Origin: JACTOJ01 sp032335695
GTDB taxonomy: Bacteria; Bacillota; Clostridia; Clostridiales; Clostridiaceae
NCBI RefSeq assembly: GCF_032335695.1
Contig: NZ_JACTOJ010000010.1
Span: forward strand, 62,001-126,000
Direction: 5' to 3'
Length of the DNA: 64,000 nucleotides
This document shows, in pieces, positions 42,560 to 50,551 of the stretch. How positions within the stretch are numbered: the first letter of the stretch is position 1; every line of letters begins with the position of its first letter. The translations under genes were made by a program, and so were the position numbers. The notes under the pieces were generated by a model. The model was not told the origin of the DNA, did no database searches, and worked only from the letters and a program-made list of their open reading frames with translations.

Positions 42560-43834
42560 ATGGTTAAAGCTGTAGTTGGTGGAAATTGGGGAGACGAAGG
42601 AAAAGGTAAAATTACAGATATGCTATCGTGCAATTCAGATATTGTAGTCAGGTATCAGGGAGGAGCTAATGCAGGGCATACTATAATAAATAATTACGGC
42701 AGATTTACACTTCATCTTTTGCCATCAGGAGTTTTTAATAAGGGAGTAACAAATATTATCGCTCAAGGAGCAGCTTTAGATTTATATAAGTTATTTGAAG
42801 AAATTGATAAACTCACAGAAGAAGGACTAGACTTTCCTAATATTTTAATATCCGATAGAGCACAGGTTGTTATGCCATATCATATATTGTTTGACAGATT
42901 GGAAGAGGAAAGATTATCCTCGAAAAGTTTTGGATCTACCAAATCAGGTATTGCTCCATTTTATTCGGATAAGTATCTAAAGATAGGAATACAAGTCTGT
43001 GATTTATTTTATGATGATATTTTAAAAGAAAAAATTCATTTGAATTGTGAACTAAAAAATAATGCATTAAGGAACTTATATAAATATAATCAATTAGATG
43101 AAAAGAAAATCTATGAGGAAATTGTAAGCTATAGAGAAAGATTAAAACCTTTGGTATGTGATACTGCATTATTTTTAAATGAAGCCGTAAAACAGGGTAA
43201 AAACATCCTTTTGGAAGGGCAGCTAGGAGCACTAAAAGACCCTGATAACGGAATATATCCATTTACCACTTCCTCATCTCCTCTAGCTGGATTTGCTGCA
43301 GTAGGGGCAGGAATAGCACCTCATTTTATAAAAGAAATCATAACTGTAGTAAAAGCTTATTCCTCTTGTGTAGGAGCAGGAGCTTTTGTAACAGAAATTT
43401 TTGAAGATGAAGCTCAAGAACTAAGAGATTTAGGAGGAGATAAGGGTGAATACGGAGCAACTACTGGCAGGCCTAGAAGAGTTGGATGGTTCGATTCAGT
43501 AGCCACAAAATATGGATGCATGCTTCAAGGAACCACAGAGATAGCATTGTCTCTTATGGATGTTTTGGGTTATTTAGACAAGATTCCTGTATGTACTGCT
43601 TATGAAATAGATGGGCAGATTACAAAAAGCTTTCCTACGACTCCTAAACTTAATAAAGCAAAACCTATATATGTTATGTTAGATGGATGGAAATGCGATA
43701 TAAGTGGTATAAAAAATTTTGAAAACTTGCCTTACAATGCAAAAAAATATATAGAATTTATAGAAGATGAATTAGGCTATCCTATAAAAATAATATCTAA
43801 TGGCCCAAAGAGAGAGGATATCATTTATAGATAA
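42560..43834 (+). CDS. purA: Adenylosuccinate synthetase
   Basis: A 424-residue PurA, which joins aspartate to IMP using GTP in AMP synthesis. The N-terminal active site is GGNWGDEGKGK with the catalytic Asp, followed by QGGANAGHTI and HLLPSG. Later motifs are FGSTKSGIAPFYSDKY, LLEGQLGALKDPDNG, TGRPRRVGWFD and the C-terminal ISNGPKRED. AGGAGG precedes the ATG. Monocistronic; it ends before a repeat copy whose paired ends form a hairpin. Confidence 0.95.
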   Translation: MVKAVVGGNWGDEGKGKITDMLSCNSDIVVRYQGGANAGHTIINNYGRFTLHLLPSGVFNKGVTNIIAQGAALDLYKLFEEIDKLTEEGLDFPNILISDRAQVVMPYHILFDRLEEERLSSKSFGSTKSGIAPFYSDKYLKIGIQVCDLFYDDILKEKIHLNCELKNNALRNLYKYNQLDEKKIYEEIVSYRERLKPLVCDTALFLNEAVKQGKNILLEGQLGALKDPDNGIYPFTTSSSPLAGFAAVGAGIAPHFIKEIITVVKAYSSCVGAGAFVTEIFEDEAQELRDLGGDKGEYGATTGRPRRVGWFDSVATKYGCMLQGTTEIALSLMDVLGYLDKIPVCTAYEIDGQITKSFPTTPKLNKAKPIYVMLDGWKCDISGIKNFENLPYNAKKYIEFIEDELGYPIKIISNGPKREDIIYR

Positions 43835-43852
43835 AACTTCATTCAGTTGGAG

Positions 43853-43911
43853 AGGCTATGTTTTAAAATGGTGATCAAGGCCTTTATCAACATTCTTTTA
43901 TAACATAGCCT
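43853..43911. repeat. Dispersed ~60-bp repeat, copy A (complete)
   Basis: This 59-base element begins AGGCTATGTT and ends AACATAGCCT, perfect 10-bp inverted ends. A GGCC centre lies inside, as does the segment TATCAACATTCTTTTATA. It is the most complete of five related copies in this window (others at 1445, 4638, 24951 and 26804). It lies between the convergent purA and Gfo/Idh genes. Confidence 0.7.
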
Positions 43912-43924
43912 AATTATTGATAAG

Positions 43925-44860
43925 CTATCTGTTATTTATGAGTCTGTTTGCATGCAAAGCAATTTCTAATGAGATAATTGAATCTTTTATATCAAGCCTG
44001 CTTTCAGTGTTACTGACGCAGCATTTAATAACATGATTGAGCGCTTTTTCATAGCAATTTTCATTAGCAAGCTCTAAGATTTCATGTTTATTATCTGTGA
44101 AAAGCTGAAAGGAACTTTCACTCTTATTTTCATAGCCGTTTTCAACAAACTCTAGAGTCCCTTCATCAAAAGCAGCTTCATATCCTACAGTAAAAGCATG
44201 ATAGTAAGGCATCATGGAGGAACATTGGATTTCAACTAAAGCTTCATCGTAATTTAATAGAGCTTCTACATGAGATTGACCTTCTTTTCCGCTCATACCT
44301 ATAGCTGAAACCTTTGAAGTATCTCCAAGAATCCAACTTATAAAATCAAATTCATGGAGCATTAGACTTGTTATTATTTTATTTAACCCTAAATCACCCC
44401 ATATAGGAGGTGTTTTCCTCTTTATATTTAGGGTTCTTAATTTTCCTAGAGAATTATCTTTAATTATTTTGTAGAGGTATTCATAGGCTGGTTCAAAACG
44501 TATAAACATATCTACAAAAGCTTTCTTATCATATTTTTCAGCTGCATTTTTTATATTTTCTGCGTCCTGTAAATTTAAACATACGGGTGTCTCGCAAAAA
44601 ACATGTTTTCCATATTCTAATGCTTTTAAGGCATACTGGGAATGAATAGCACTAGGAAGACAAACATCTATCAGAGTTATGCTTTCATCCATAAATATTT
44701 CTTCAATATTAGTAGTTATTTTTACATTTAAATCCTCTTTTAATTTGTGAAGTTTTTTTATATCACGCCCATAAACTGTTATGGATTCCACCTCAGGTAT
44801 ATTATTGTATATTTTTGTATGATAGGCTCCAAATCCAGTTCCTAATATTCCTATTTTCAT
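43925..44860 (-). CDS. Gfo/Idh/MocA family oxidoreductase
   Basis: A 311-residue NAD(P)-dependent dehydrogenase family protein. The N-terminal Rossmann fold begins MKIGILGTGFGAYHTKIY. The motif EYGKHVFCETPVCLN, where most members have EKP, is followed by FVDMFIRFEPAY and the helix with HEFDFISWILG. The substrate is probably a sugar, inositol or related polyol, but members vary and nothing here decides it. A WYL regulator gene is divergent and probably controls it. Confidence 0.85.
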   Translation of the reverse strand: MKIGILGTGFGAYHTKIYNNIPEVESITVYGRDIKKLHKLKEDLNVKITTNIEEIFMDESITLIDVCLPSAIHSQYALKALEYGKHVFCETPVCLNLQDAENIKNAAEKYDKKAFVDMFIRFEPAYEYLYKIIKDNSLGKLRTLNIKRKTPPIWGDLGLNKIITSLMLHEFDFISWILGDTSKVSAIGMSGKEGQSHVEALLNYDEALVEIQCSSMMPYYHAFTVGYEAAFDEGTLEFVENGYENKSESSFQLFTDNKHEILELANENCYEKALNHVIKCCVSNTESRLDIKDSIISLEIALHANRLINNR

Positions 44861-44977
44861 AAATAATCTCCTTTCAATTTTAAGATTAGCTTAATTATAA
44901 TGAACTATTGTTGACAATAAGTTGTCATAAATATATTATTATTTTAAATATAGCAATCAGTAAAAAAGGTGAATAAA

Positions 44978-45940
44978 ATGAGATTACATAGAATGATTTT
45001 TATATTGCTATTAATCGAATCTAAGGGAAAAGTAAAGGCTAGAGATGTAGCATTTGAACTTGAAACTTCAGTTCGTACTGTCTATAGGGATATTGAAGCC
45101 TTAAGTGAAGCTGGGATACCTATAGTAAGTAGTACTGGGCCTAATGGAGGAATAGAATTTATAGAAGGTTATAGTCTTGGGATAAAACAATTAAAAACAG
45201 AAGATATTGTGAATCTATATCTGGGGAGTATGGGGATAAAAGCGGATGATGGTACTAATATGGCTTCTAAACTAAACTCAGCTCTTATTAGGCTTCAAAA
45301 GAATCTATCCAAGGATGCAAAAGAAAATTTAAACACTGTTAAAAGAAGGTTTTTTGTAGATGATACACCTTGGTGGGGTGAAAAAACTGGATTAAATAAT
45401 ATTGATTTAATTATGGAATCAATTTGGAAGCTGAAAAAGCTTAAAATTGCATATAAAAAAAGCAGTGGAGATTTATCATATAGAATTATTAGACCTTATG
45501 GTATCGTAGTTAAAGATAAGGAATGGTATATGGCAGCTTACTGTGAAAATAGCAAGGCTTTAAGAATCTTTAAATGTGACAGGATAATGAAATGCAGATG
45601 TTTGGAAGAAGACTTTGTATTACCAATGGATTTTTTTGTTGAAGATTTCTGGAATAAAAATAAGCAAAAGTTTATAATGGAATGCTCAGAAAGAGAAAGT
45701 TACCCTGTTAATATAAAAATAAAAAAAAGTTTGCTCTATGTATTAAAGAATTATCAGATTTATAATATGGAAGAAAAAGATGAATATGTGTTTGCCACCA
45801 TAAATATGTACAAATATGAGTTCGCAATAGAAGATATAGCTGAAATATTATACTATGGGGAGATAATAAATCCTGCAGAATTAAGAGATTATGCTGCTTT
45901 AAAACTTAAAAGCATTAAGGAATATTATGATAAAAACTAG
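44978..45940 (+). CDS. WYL-domain (YafY-type) transcription regulator
   Basis: A 320-residue regulator. The N-terminal winged helix is at 1-60 (LHRMIFILLLIESKGKVKARDVAFELETSVRTVYRDIEALSEAGIPI). The WYL domain (about 135-215) contains YGIVVKDKEWYMAAYCENSKALRIFKCDRI. A WCX C-terminal extension follows. I choose ATG 44978 because AAGGTGA precedes it; a GTG three codons earlier lies within that site. It is divergent from the Gfo/Idh gene across a 117-base gap. Confidence 0.88.
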   Translation: MRLHRMIFILLLIESKGKVKARDVAFELETSVRTVYRDIEALSEAGIPIVSSTGPNGGIEFIEGYSLGIKQLKTEDIVNLYLGSMGIKADDGTNMASKLNSALIRLQKNLSKDAKENLNTVKRRFFVDDTPWWGEKTGLNNIDLIMESIWKLKKLKIAYKKSSGDLSYRIIRPYGIVVKDKEWYMAAYCENSKALRIFKCDRIMKCRCLEEDFVLPMDFFVEDFWNKNKQKFIMECSERESYPVNIKIKKSLLYVLKNYQIYNMEEKDEYVFATINMYKYEFAIEDIAEILYYGEIINPAELRDYAALKLKSIKEYYDKN

Positions 45941-46089
45941 TAAGGAATCTTATAAAAAATTTTTAAAGGGTTGTTTTTATAGTTGGTTTGATTGTATCCA
46001 GGAGAGAAAATATTTACTACTTTTAAAAAGTATAAAGATATGTTAATGTAGAAAATATAAATACAAACTACATAAAAAGCGGTGAGAAA

Positions 46090-46983
46090 GTGAAATATTT
46101 GTTTATAGTCAATCCTAAAGCTGGTAAAGGTAGAGGGTTACAATATATAGAAAATATCAAGCATATCATAGATAATAAAATAGATTATAGAATTGAAGTG
46201 ACTAACAAAAGTGGACATGCTACTGAAATTGCTAGGAAATATTCTCATGATGAGGAATATATAATTTGCTCTGTAGGCGGAGACGGAACACTTAATGAAG
46301 TAGTTAATGGAATGGCAGGAGGAAAAAGTACTTTAGCCATAATACCTACAGGCAGTGGAAATGATTTTGTAAGAACTATTTATCCCAAATATATATTAAA
46401 GGATCTTTTTTCTAAAGTTATATGCGGTGATACTAAATTGGTAGATTTAATAAAGATAAATGAAAAATACTTTTTAAATATTGCTTCTGTGGGCTTAGAT
46501 GCAGATGTGGCGTATAATGCTATAAAATTTAAGAAAAATAAATTTATAAGCGGAAGTATGGCATATATGCTTAGCGTATTTAAAACTTTGCTAAATAAAA
46601 GAGGAACTTGGGTTAAACTAAATATAGATGGCACTCAGTATGATTACAAAAAATTATTGTTAATAGCGATTTCTAATGGAAAATCTTATGGCGGAGGTAT
46701 ACATATAACTCCTCAGGCTGAAGTCGATGATGGTTTTGCGGATATATGCATGATAGAAAATCTAAGACTTTTAAGAATATTTCGCATGATGCCTAAATTA
46801 TTTAGGGCTCAGCATTTACAAGTTAAAGAAGTTAAAATGTATAAAGCGCAGGAAATCGAAATAGAAGGGAGAAGTGAATTTAAAGTAAATGTGGATGGCG
46901 AAATAGTTTCAGCTAGTAATATTAAGATTCAAGTGATTCCTAAGGCACTAAAAATTATAATACCAAAATTTGATGTTTTATAA
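46090..46983 (+). CDS. Diacylglycerol kinase-like lipid kinase (YegS/DgkB type)
   Basis: A 297-residue lipid kinase of the DAGK catalytic family, phosphorylating diacylglycerol or related lipids. Motifs are FIVNPKAGKGRG, CSVGGDGTLNEVVNGM, IIPTGSGNDFVRTI, LNIASVGLDADVAY and the C-terminal VNVDGEIV. GTG start with GGTGAG upstream. It stands alone. Whether it recycles diacylglycerol as DgkB does or has another lipid substrate cannot be told. Confidence 0.9.
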   Translation: MKYLFIVNPKAGKGRGLQYIENIKHIIDNKIDYRIEVTNKSGHATEIARKYSHDEEYIICSVGGDGTLNEVVNGMAGGKSTLAIIPTGSGNDFVRTIYPKYILKDLFSKVICGDTKLVDLIKINEKYFLNIASVGLDADVAYNAIKFKKNKFISGSMAYMLSVFKTLLNKRGTWVKLNIDGTQYDYKKLLLIAISNGKSYGGGIHITPQAEVDDGFADICMIENLRLLRIFRMMPKLFRAQHLQVKEVKMYKAQEIEIEGRSEFKVNVDGEIVSASNIKIQVIPKALKIIIPKFDVL

Positions 46984-47108
46984 CATAAACTGTCAAATTT
47001 AAATTAAAAGCATAATTAGTTTAATATAAGAACAGTAATGCTCACTCTTTGAAATGGTTTCCTTAGTGATTTTATAAAAGATTGTAGGAATTTATAAAGA
47101 AATATCTA

Positions 47109-47137
47109 TTGACATAATTCGATTACCTATCTAGACT
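47109..47137 (+). promoter_or_regulatory. Promoter of the PRPP-synthase-like gene
   Basis: TTGACA (47109-47114), a 17-base spacer and TAGACT (47132-47137) lie about 60 bases upstream of the ATG. Confidence 0.45.
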
Positions 47138-47194
47138 TAATTAGGGAAGATTTTTAACATAAAATTAATATAAAGTGGAACATGGAGGATAAAA

Positions 47195-48310
47195 ATGAGT
47201 AACGGTCAAATTTTTACCCATAATAATGGAGATTTGGGACTAATAGTTTTAGAAAGCTGTAGAGAAATAGGACAAAAAATTGATGAGCATATCAAAGGAA
47301 AAAGAGAAACTGAGGAATCTTTTTTAGTTACATCTGATGAAATACGTTTTTCCAATGGTGAAGGAAAAGTAAAGCTCTCAGAAACCGTTAGAGGTAAGGA
47401 CATATATATACTTTGTGATGTAGGAAATTATAGCTGCACCTACAATATGTTTGGAATAAAAAACCATAAGGGCCCAGATGAACATTTTCAAGATATTAAA
47501 AGAACTGTTTCAGCTATAAGAGGAAAAGCAAAAAGAATAACTGTTATTATGCCTCTTCTTTATGAATCAAGACAGCACAGAAGAAAAGGAAGAGAGTCTC
47601 TGGACTGCGCTTTAGCTCTTCAAGAATTAGAGAGATTAGGAGTTCAGGAAATATTAACTTTCGATGCACATGACCCTAATGTTCAAAATGCAATTCCATT
47701 ATTGTCATTCGAAAATTTATATCCTACTTACGATATTGTTAAGACTATAATTACAGAAGAAAATATAGAAAACTTAAGCTCAAAAAACATGCTAGTAATA
47801 AGTCCTGATACTGGAGCTATGGATAGAGCTATCTACTATTCCAGCGTATTAGGAGTAGATGTAGGATTATTCTATAAGAGAAGAGATCACTCCACCATAG
47901 TCAATGGTAAAAATCCAATAGTTAAACATGAATATATGGGCAGAGATGTAGAAAACCAAGATGTATTAATTGTGGATGACATGATTGCTTCTGGTGAATC
48001 CGTATTAGATATTGCTAAAGAATTGAAGAAGAGAAAAGCTAGAAATGTGTATGTGGCTACTACTTTTGCACTATTTACTGAAGGACTTTCTAAATTCGAA
48101 AAAGCCTTTAATGAAGGGATATTAAGCAGAGTTTATTCTACAAATTTAACTTATATATCTCCTGAACTTGAAAAGGCAGAATGGTTTAGAAAAGTTGATA
48201 TGTCAGAATTTATTGCAACAATAATCAATAGATTAAATAAAGATAGATCCATTGCTAAATTTATGGATGCTACTTACGTTATACAGGAACTTTTAAAAGA
48301 TAGAAAATAA
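47195..48310 (+). CDS. Divergent ribose-phosphate pyrophosphokinase (PRPP synthase-like)
   Basis: A 371-residue PRPP-synthase-family protein, longer than the usual 310-320. The PRPP-binding loop is intact (VLIVDDMIASGES). The site that normally reads DLHAGQIQGFF is FDAHDPNVQNAIP, and the RQDRK.RGREPIS loop is SRQHRRKGRESLDC. The flexible-loop tyrosine/arginine set MPLLYESRQ and ISPDTGAMDRA are recognisable. It probably makes PRPP from ribose-5-phosphate and ATP, but the altered motifs suggest a separate paralogue class. AGGAGG-like site upstream; single gene with its own terminator. Confidence 0.8.
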   Translation: MSNGQIFTHNNGDLGLIVLESCREIGQKIDEHIKGKRETEESFLVTSDEIRFSNGEGKVKLSETVRGKDIYILCDVGNYSCTYNMFGIKNHKGPDEHFQDIKRTVSAIRGKAKRITVIMPLLYESRQHRRKGRESLDCALALQELERLGVQEILTFDAHDPNVQNAIPLLSFENLYPTYDIVKTIITEENIENLSSKNMLVISPDTGAMDRAIYYSSVLGVDVGLFYKRRDHSTIVNGKNPIVKHEYMGRDVENQDVLIVDDMIASGESVLDIAKELKKRKARNVYVATTFALFTEGLSKFEKAFNEGILSRVYSTNLTYISPELEKAEWFRKVDMSEFIATIINRLNKDRSIAKFMDATYVIQELLKDRK

Positions 48311-48312
48311 GC

Positions 48313-48353
48313 AAAACAGCATGCCTGAAAGTATTTTTAGGCATGCTGTTTTT
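48313..48353 (+). terminator. Strong rho-independent terminator
   Basis: AAAACAGCATGCCT and AGGCATGCTGTTTT form a perfect 14-bp stem with a twelve-base loop, ending in a T-run. Confidence 0.9.
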
Positions 48354-48472
48354 GAAGTATAGAAATATATAAAACTAGGAAACTATATAACTAGATAAGA
48401 ATATAACTAGTTGTAATGATATCAAGGTTTTAGTTAAATTGTATTCAATAAAATTAGAAAGAAGGTGCATGC

Positions 48473-49000
48473 TTGAATAGATATGTTATAGTCTGTCTTT
48501 TGGAAGATAAAATACTGGAATTTCATAATAAGTTATTAGCTGAGCTGTGCCAAAAATATGATGTGAAAAGACAGAAACTAGGGGCTCATTTTACTATAAA
48601 GGCACCTTTTGAAAGAGAAAGAATTGACGATATAGTTGAAATAACTGAGGAGTATGCTAAATTAAACAAAAAGGCACCGATTATGCTTAAAGGCATTGGG
48701 AATTTTAGAGATTCAGTACTCTATATACCTATATATCCTTCTGAGGAAGCTATGAATTTAAATAATAATTATTTTAATAGGCTAAAAAGAATCCCTGATT
48801 TAGAATTTAAAAGAAATGAATTGCTGAATAAAGTGTATCACTGCACTATTTTGTCAAAGTTAAGAGAACCCTTATTTAGTGAAGTGAAAATTTATTTAGA
48901 TGAATTTTCTCCTTGCTTTGAAACCTATTTTTCTAATATATCTATACTTAAATGGAACAACCACTCTTGGGAAATTTATAAGAAGTTTGATTTTAGTTAG
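48473..49000 (+). CDS. 2H phosphoesterase / 2'-5' RNA ligase-like protein
   Basis: A 175-residue protein with the two HxTx motifs of the 2H phosphoesterase superfamily: HFTIKAPF near residue 39 and HCTILSKL near 123. Such proteins hydrolyse or form 2'-5' bonds or act on cyclic phosphodiesters in RNA or nucleotides; the substrate here is unknown. TTG start with AAGAAGGTG upstream. A 9-base direct repeat TATAACTAG lies in the upstream gap. Followed by its own terminator. Confidence 0.85.
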   Translation: MNRYVIVCLLEDKILEFHNKLLAELCQKYDVKRQKLGAHFTIKAPFERERIDDIVEITEEYAKLNKKAPIMLKGIGNFRDSVLYIPIYPSEEAMNLNNNYFNRLKRIPDLEFKRNELLNKVYHCTILSKLREPLFSEVKIYLDEFSPCFETYFSNISILKWNNHSWEIYKKFDFS

Positions 49001-49036
49001 ATTACAATTAAATTTATGCATCAAATATTCCACTGG

Positions 49037-49084
49037 AAAAAGCTCTTAAAGAAGGCTGATATTCTTCTAAAAGAGCTTTTATAA
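49037..49084 (+). terminator. Rho-independent terminator
   Basis: AAAAGCTCTT pairs with AAGAGCTTTT, with an inner GAAG/CTTC pairing, followed by T-rich sequence. It lies between the RNA-ligase-like gene and the convergent small genes. Confidence 0.85.
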
Positions 49085-49105
49085 TATATTTAAAAGAAAT
49101 AAAAT

Positions 49106-49240
49106 TTAAACATCATTATTTTTTACTGAATGTTTTTTTGAATTTGGATTATGATTTTGCGCCTCAGCAGTAAGGGATGTTTGACCTCTGCTTTTTTCTT
49201 TTCTCACTTTTTTGTTGTCAGGCTGACTGTCCTTTGCCAT
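49106..49240 (-). CDS. Very small basic hydrophilic protein (44 aa)
   Basis: A 44-residue frame starting MAKDSQPDNKKVRKEKSRGQ and rich in Lys, Asn, Gln and Ser, with no hydrophobic core. AGAGGTGG precedes the ATG by 4 bases, the main reason to believe it is translated. It lies 10 bases downstream of a second small gene that also starts MAK, so the two probably form one short transcript. The composition resembles small disordered spore or stress proteins of clostridia, but I recognise no named family. Confidence 0.6.
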   Translation of the reverse strand: MAKDSQPDNKKVRKEKSRGQTSLTAEAQNHNPNSKKHSVKNNDV

Positions 49241-49250
49241 AAAACCACCT

Positions 49251-49406
49251 CTACTTAATAATATTTGCTTTTGATTTCCCCGTTTTTGCCTTTCCTTGAA
49301 TCTCTGGTACAGGTTCTACATCATTTTTAGATAGTTTCATTTTTTTATTGCTTTCTGTACCGTGAGGGTCGCTAGGATCAGGACGTCTCATACCGGCTTT
49401 TGCCAT
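49251..49406 (-). CDS. Very small hydrophilic protein (51 aa)
   Basis: A 51-residue frame starting MAKAGMRRPDPSDPHGTESN, followed by a Lys-rich tail. GAGGTG precedes the ATG by 6 bases. It is charged, without cysteines or a membrane segment, and probably disordered. The ordered, low-degeneracy N-terminal segment (RRPDPSDPHG) looks like a conserved motif. It is paired with the 44-residue gene immediately downstream. Function unknown; a spore-associated small protein is a guess. Confidence 0.65.
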   Translation of the reverse strand: MAKAGMRRPDPSDPHGTESNKKMKLSKNDVEPVPEIQGKAKTGKSKANIIK

Positions 49407-49466
49407 AGTTTTCACCTCATTTACTTAGAATATATAAATATTATCTGAAAAATAAAAAATAATATT

Positions 49467-50363
49467 CTAAGATGCATTAGAAGATCTAAACTTACCTGGA
49501 GATATTTTATAATGCTTTTTAAATATTCTACTAAAGTAGCTAACACTGGAAAATCCAGATTGTTCAGCTATGGATTGAAGAGAGAGATTAGTGTTAATCA
49601 AAAGATTAGAAGCATACTGCAATCTGTTAGCAATTAATTTTTCCTTAAAGCTCATAGAATAGTAATATTTCATTATTCTGTTAAGTTGTCGAACACTTAT
49701 ATTAATTATTTTAGCAAGTTCCTTGAGAGAAGAATCTGAGGTGCAGTGCTCCAAATAATTATCTATTACAAAACGCCTGAGATCATCTGGCACCTTTCTT
49801 GGAATATAGTAGTCGGAGGTTTTGTTTTGATCAAAGCATCTTATAGAATTTAAAATAATCTGACTTACTAAATTTTGTATGAAGAGATAGTAGCCTATAC
49901 GCTTTGTTTCTAATTCATTAATAACTTTTTCAAATAGAGCTGAACTTTCAAATATATCTTTGCCAAACCAAAAATTAGTATTTTCTAGTATATGTAAAAT
50001 TGAATCAATTTCAGATTTTAGGTAGAGCTCATTGTTATTTTGTTTCGTGTTTACCACATTAAATTCAAAGTTTATACAATATTCGCACATAGGATTGGCA
50101 AAGTCTGCATATTGTTCATGGTACACACCTGGTCCTGTTAAGTATAAAGTACCGGGTATAATCTTATAACTTTTGTTCATTATATTTAAAATACCGTATC
50201 CTTGAGGTATAAAATGAAGCTCGTAACCACTGTGAGAATGATTTCCATAATTCCAGTTAGGAACTGAGGATTCGTAATTTATATAAAGAATATTTATGAT
50301 TATATTTCCAAAGGCCAATTTAAAATTAAGATCCATAAAATGAGAGCTTCTATTATTGTTCAT
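49467..50363 (-). CDS. AraC family transcription regulator
   Basis: A 298-residue AraC-type activator. The N-terminal cupin-like sensing domain (about 20-110) contains YGNHSHSGYELHFIPQGYGIL. The C-terminal pair of helix-turn-helix units (about 195-295) ends with the family signature IAEQSGFSSVSYFSRIFKKHYKISPGKFR. It is divergent from the GH113-like gene, across a region that holds a promoter with two direct-repeat half sites. A mannan or oligosaccharide-responsive activator of that gene is likely (inference). Confidence 0.9.
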   Translation of the reverse strand: MNNNRSSHFMDLNFKLAFGNIIINILYINYESSVPNWNYGNHSHSGYELHFIPQGYGILNIMNKSYKIIPGTLYLTGPGVYHEQYADFANPMCEYCINFEFNVVNTKQNNNELYLKSEIDSILHILENTNFWFGKDIFESSALFEKVINELETKRIGYYLFIQNLVSQIILNSIRCFDQNKTSDYYIPRKVPDDLRRFVIDNYLEHCTSDSSLKELAKIINISVRQLNRIMKYYYSMSFKEKLIANRLQYASNLLINTNLSLQSIAEQSGFSSVSYFSRIFKKHYKISPGKFRSSNAS

Positions 50364-50446
50364 ATATTTGCCTCCAGTATAAAACTTATGTATACATATA
50401 GTGTAATCTATTGAAATACATATTTCTATAATTTAATTGAACTTTT

Positions 50447-50516
50447 ATGCCGTTTAATAAAAAAATATGGCGTGTTTGTATATATATTTGTTTATTTAGT
50501 GCATATATAATATAAT
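50447..50516 (+). promoter_or_regulatory. Promoter of the GH113-like gene with AraC-type half sites
   Basis: TTGTTT (50488-50493), 17 bases, TATAAT (50511-50516). Upstream, ATGCCGTTT (50447) and ATGGCGTGT (50467) are direct repeats 20 bp apart ending about 11 bases before the -35. This is the geometry of AraC-family activator sites. Confidence 0.55.
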
Positions 50517-50551
50517 TCGAAAACAAATTATATTGTGAAGAGGTAATTAAA

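Noticed and set aside
48360..48420. Short ACTAG-containing repeats upstream of the RNA-ligase-like gene as a CRISPR or satellite array
   Set aside because: Only two 9-base copies (TATAACTAG) with diverged neighbours. There is no regular spacer structure.
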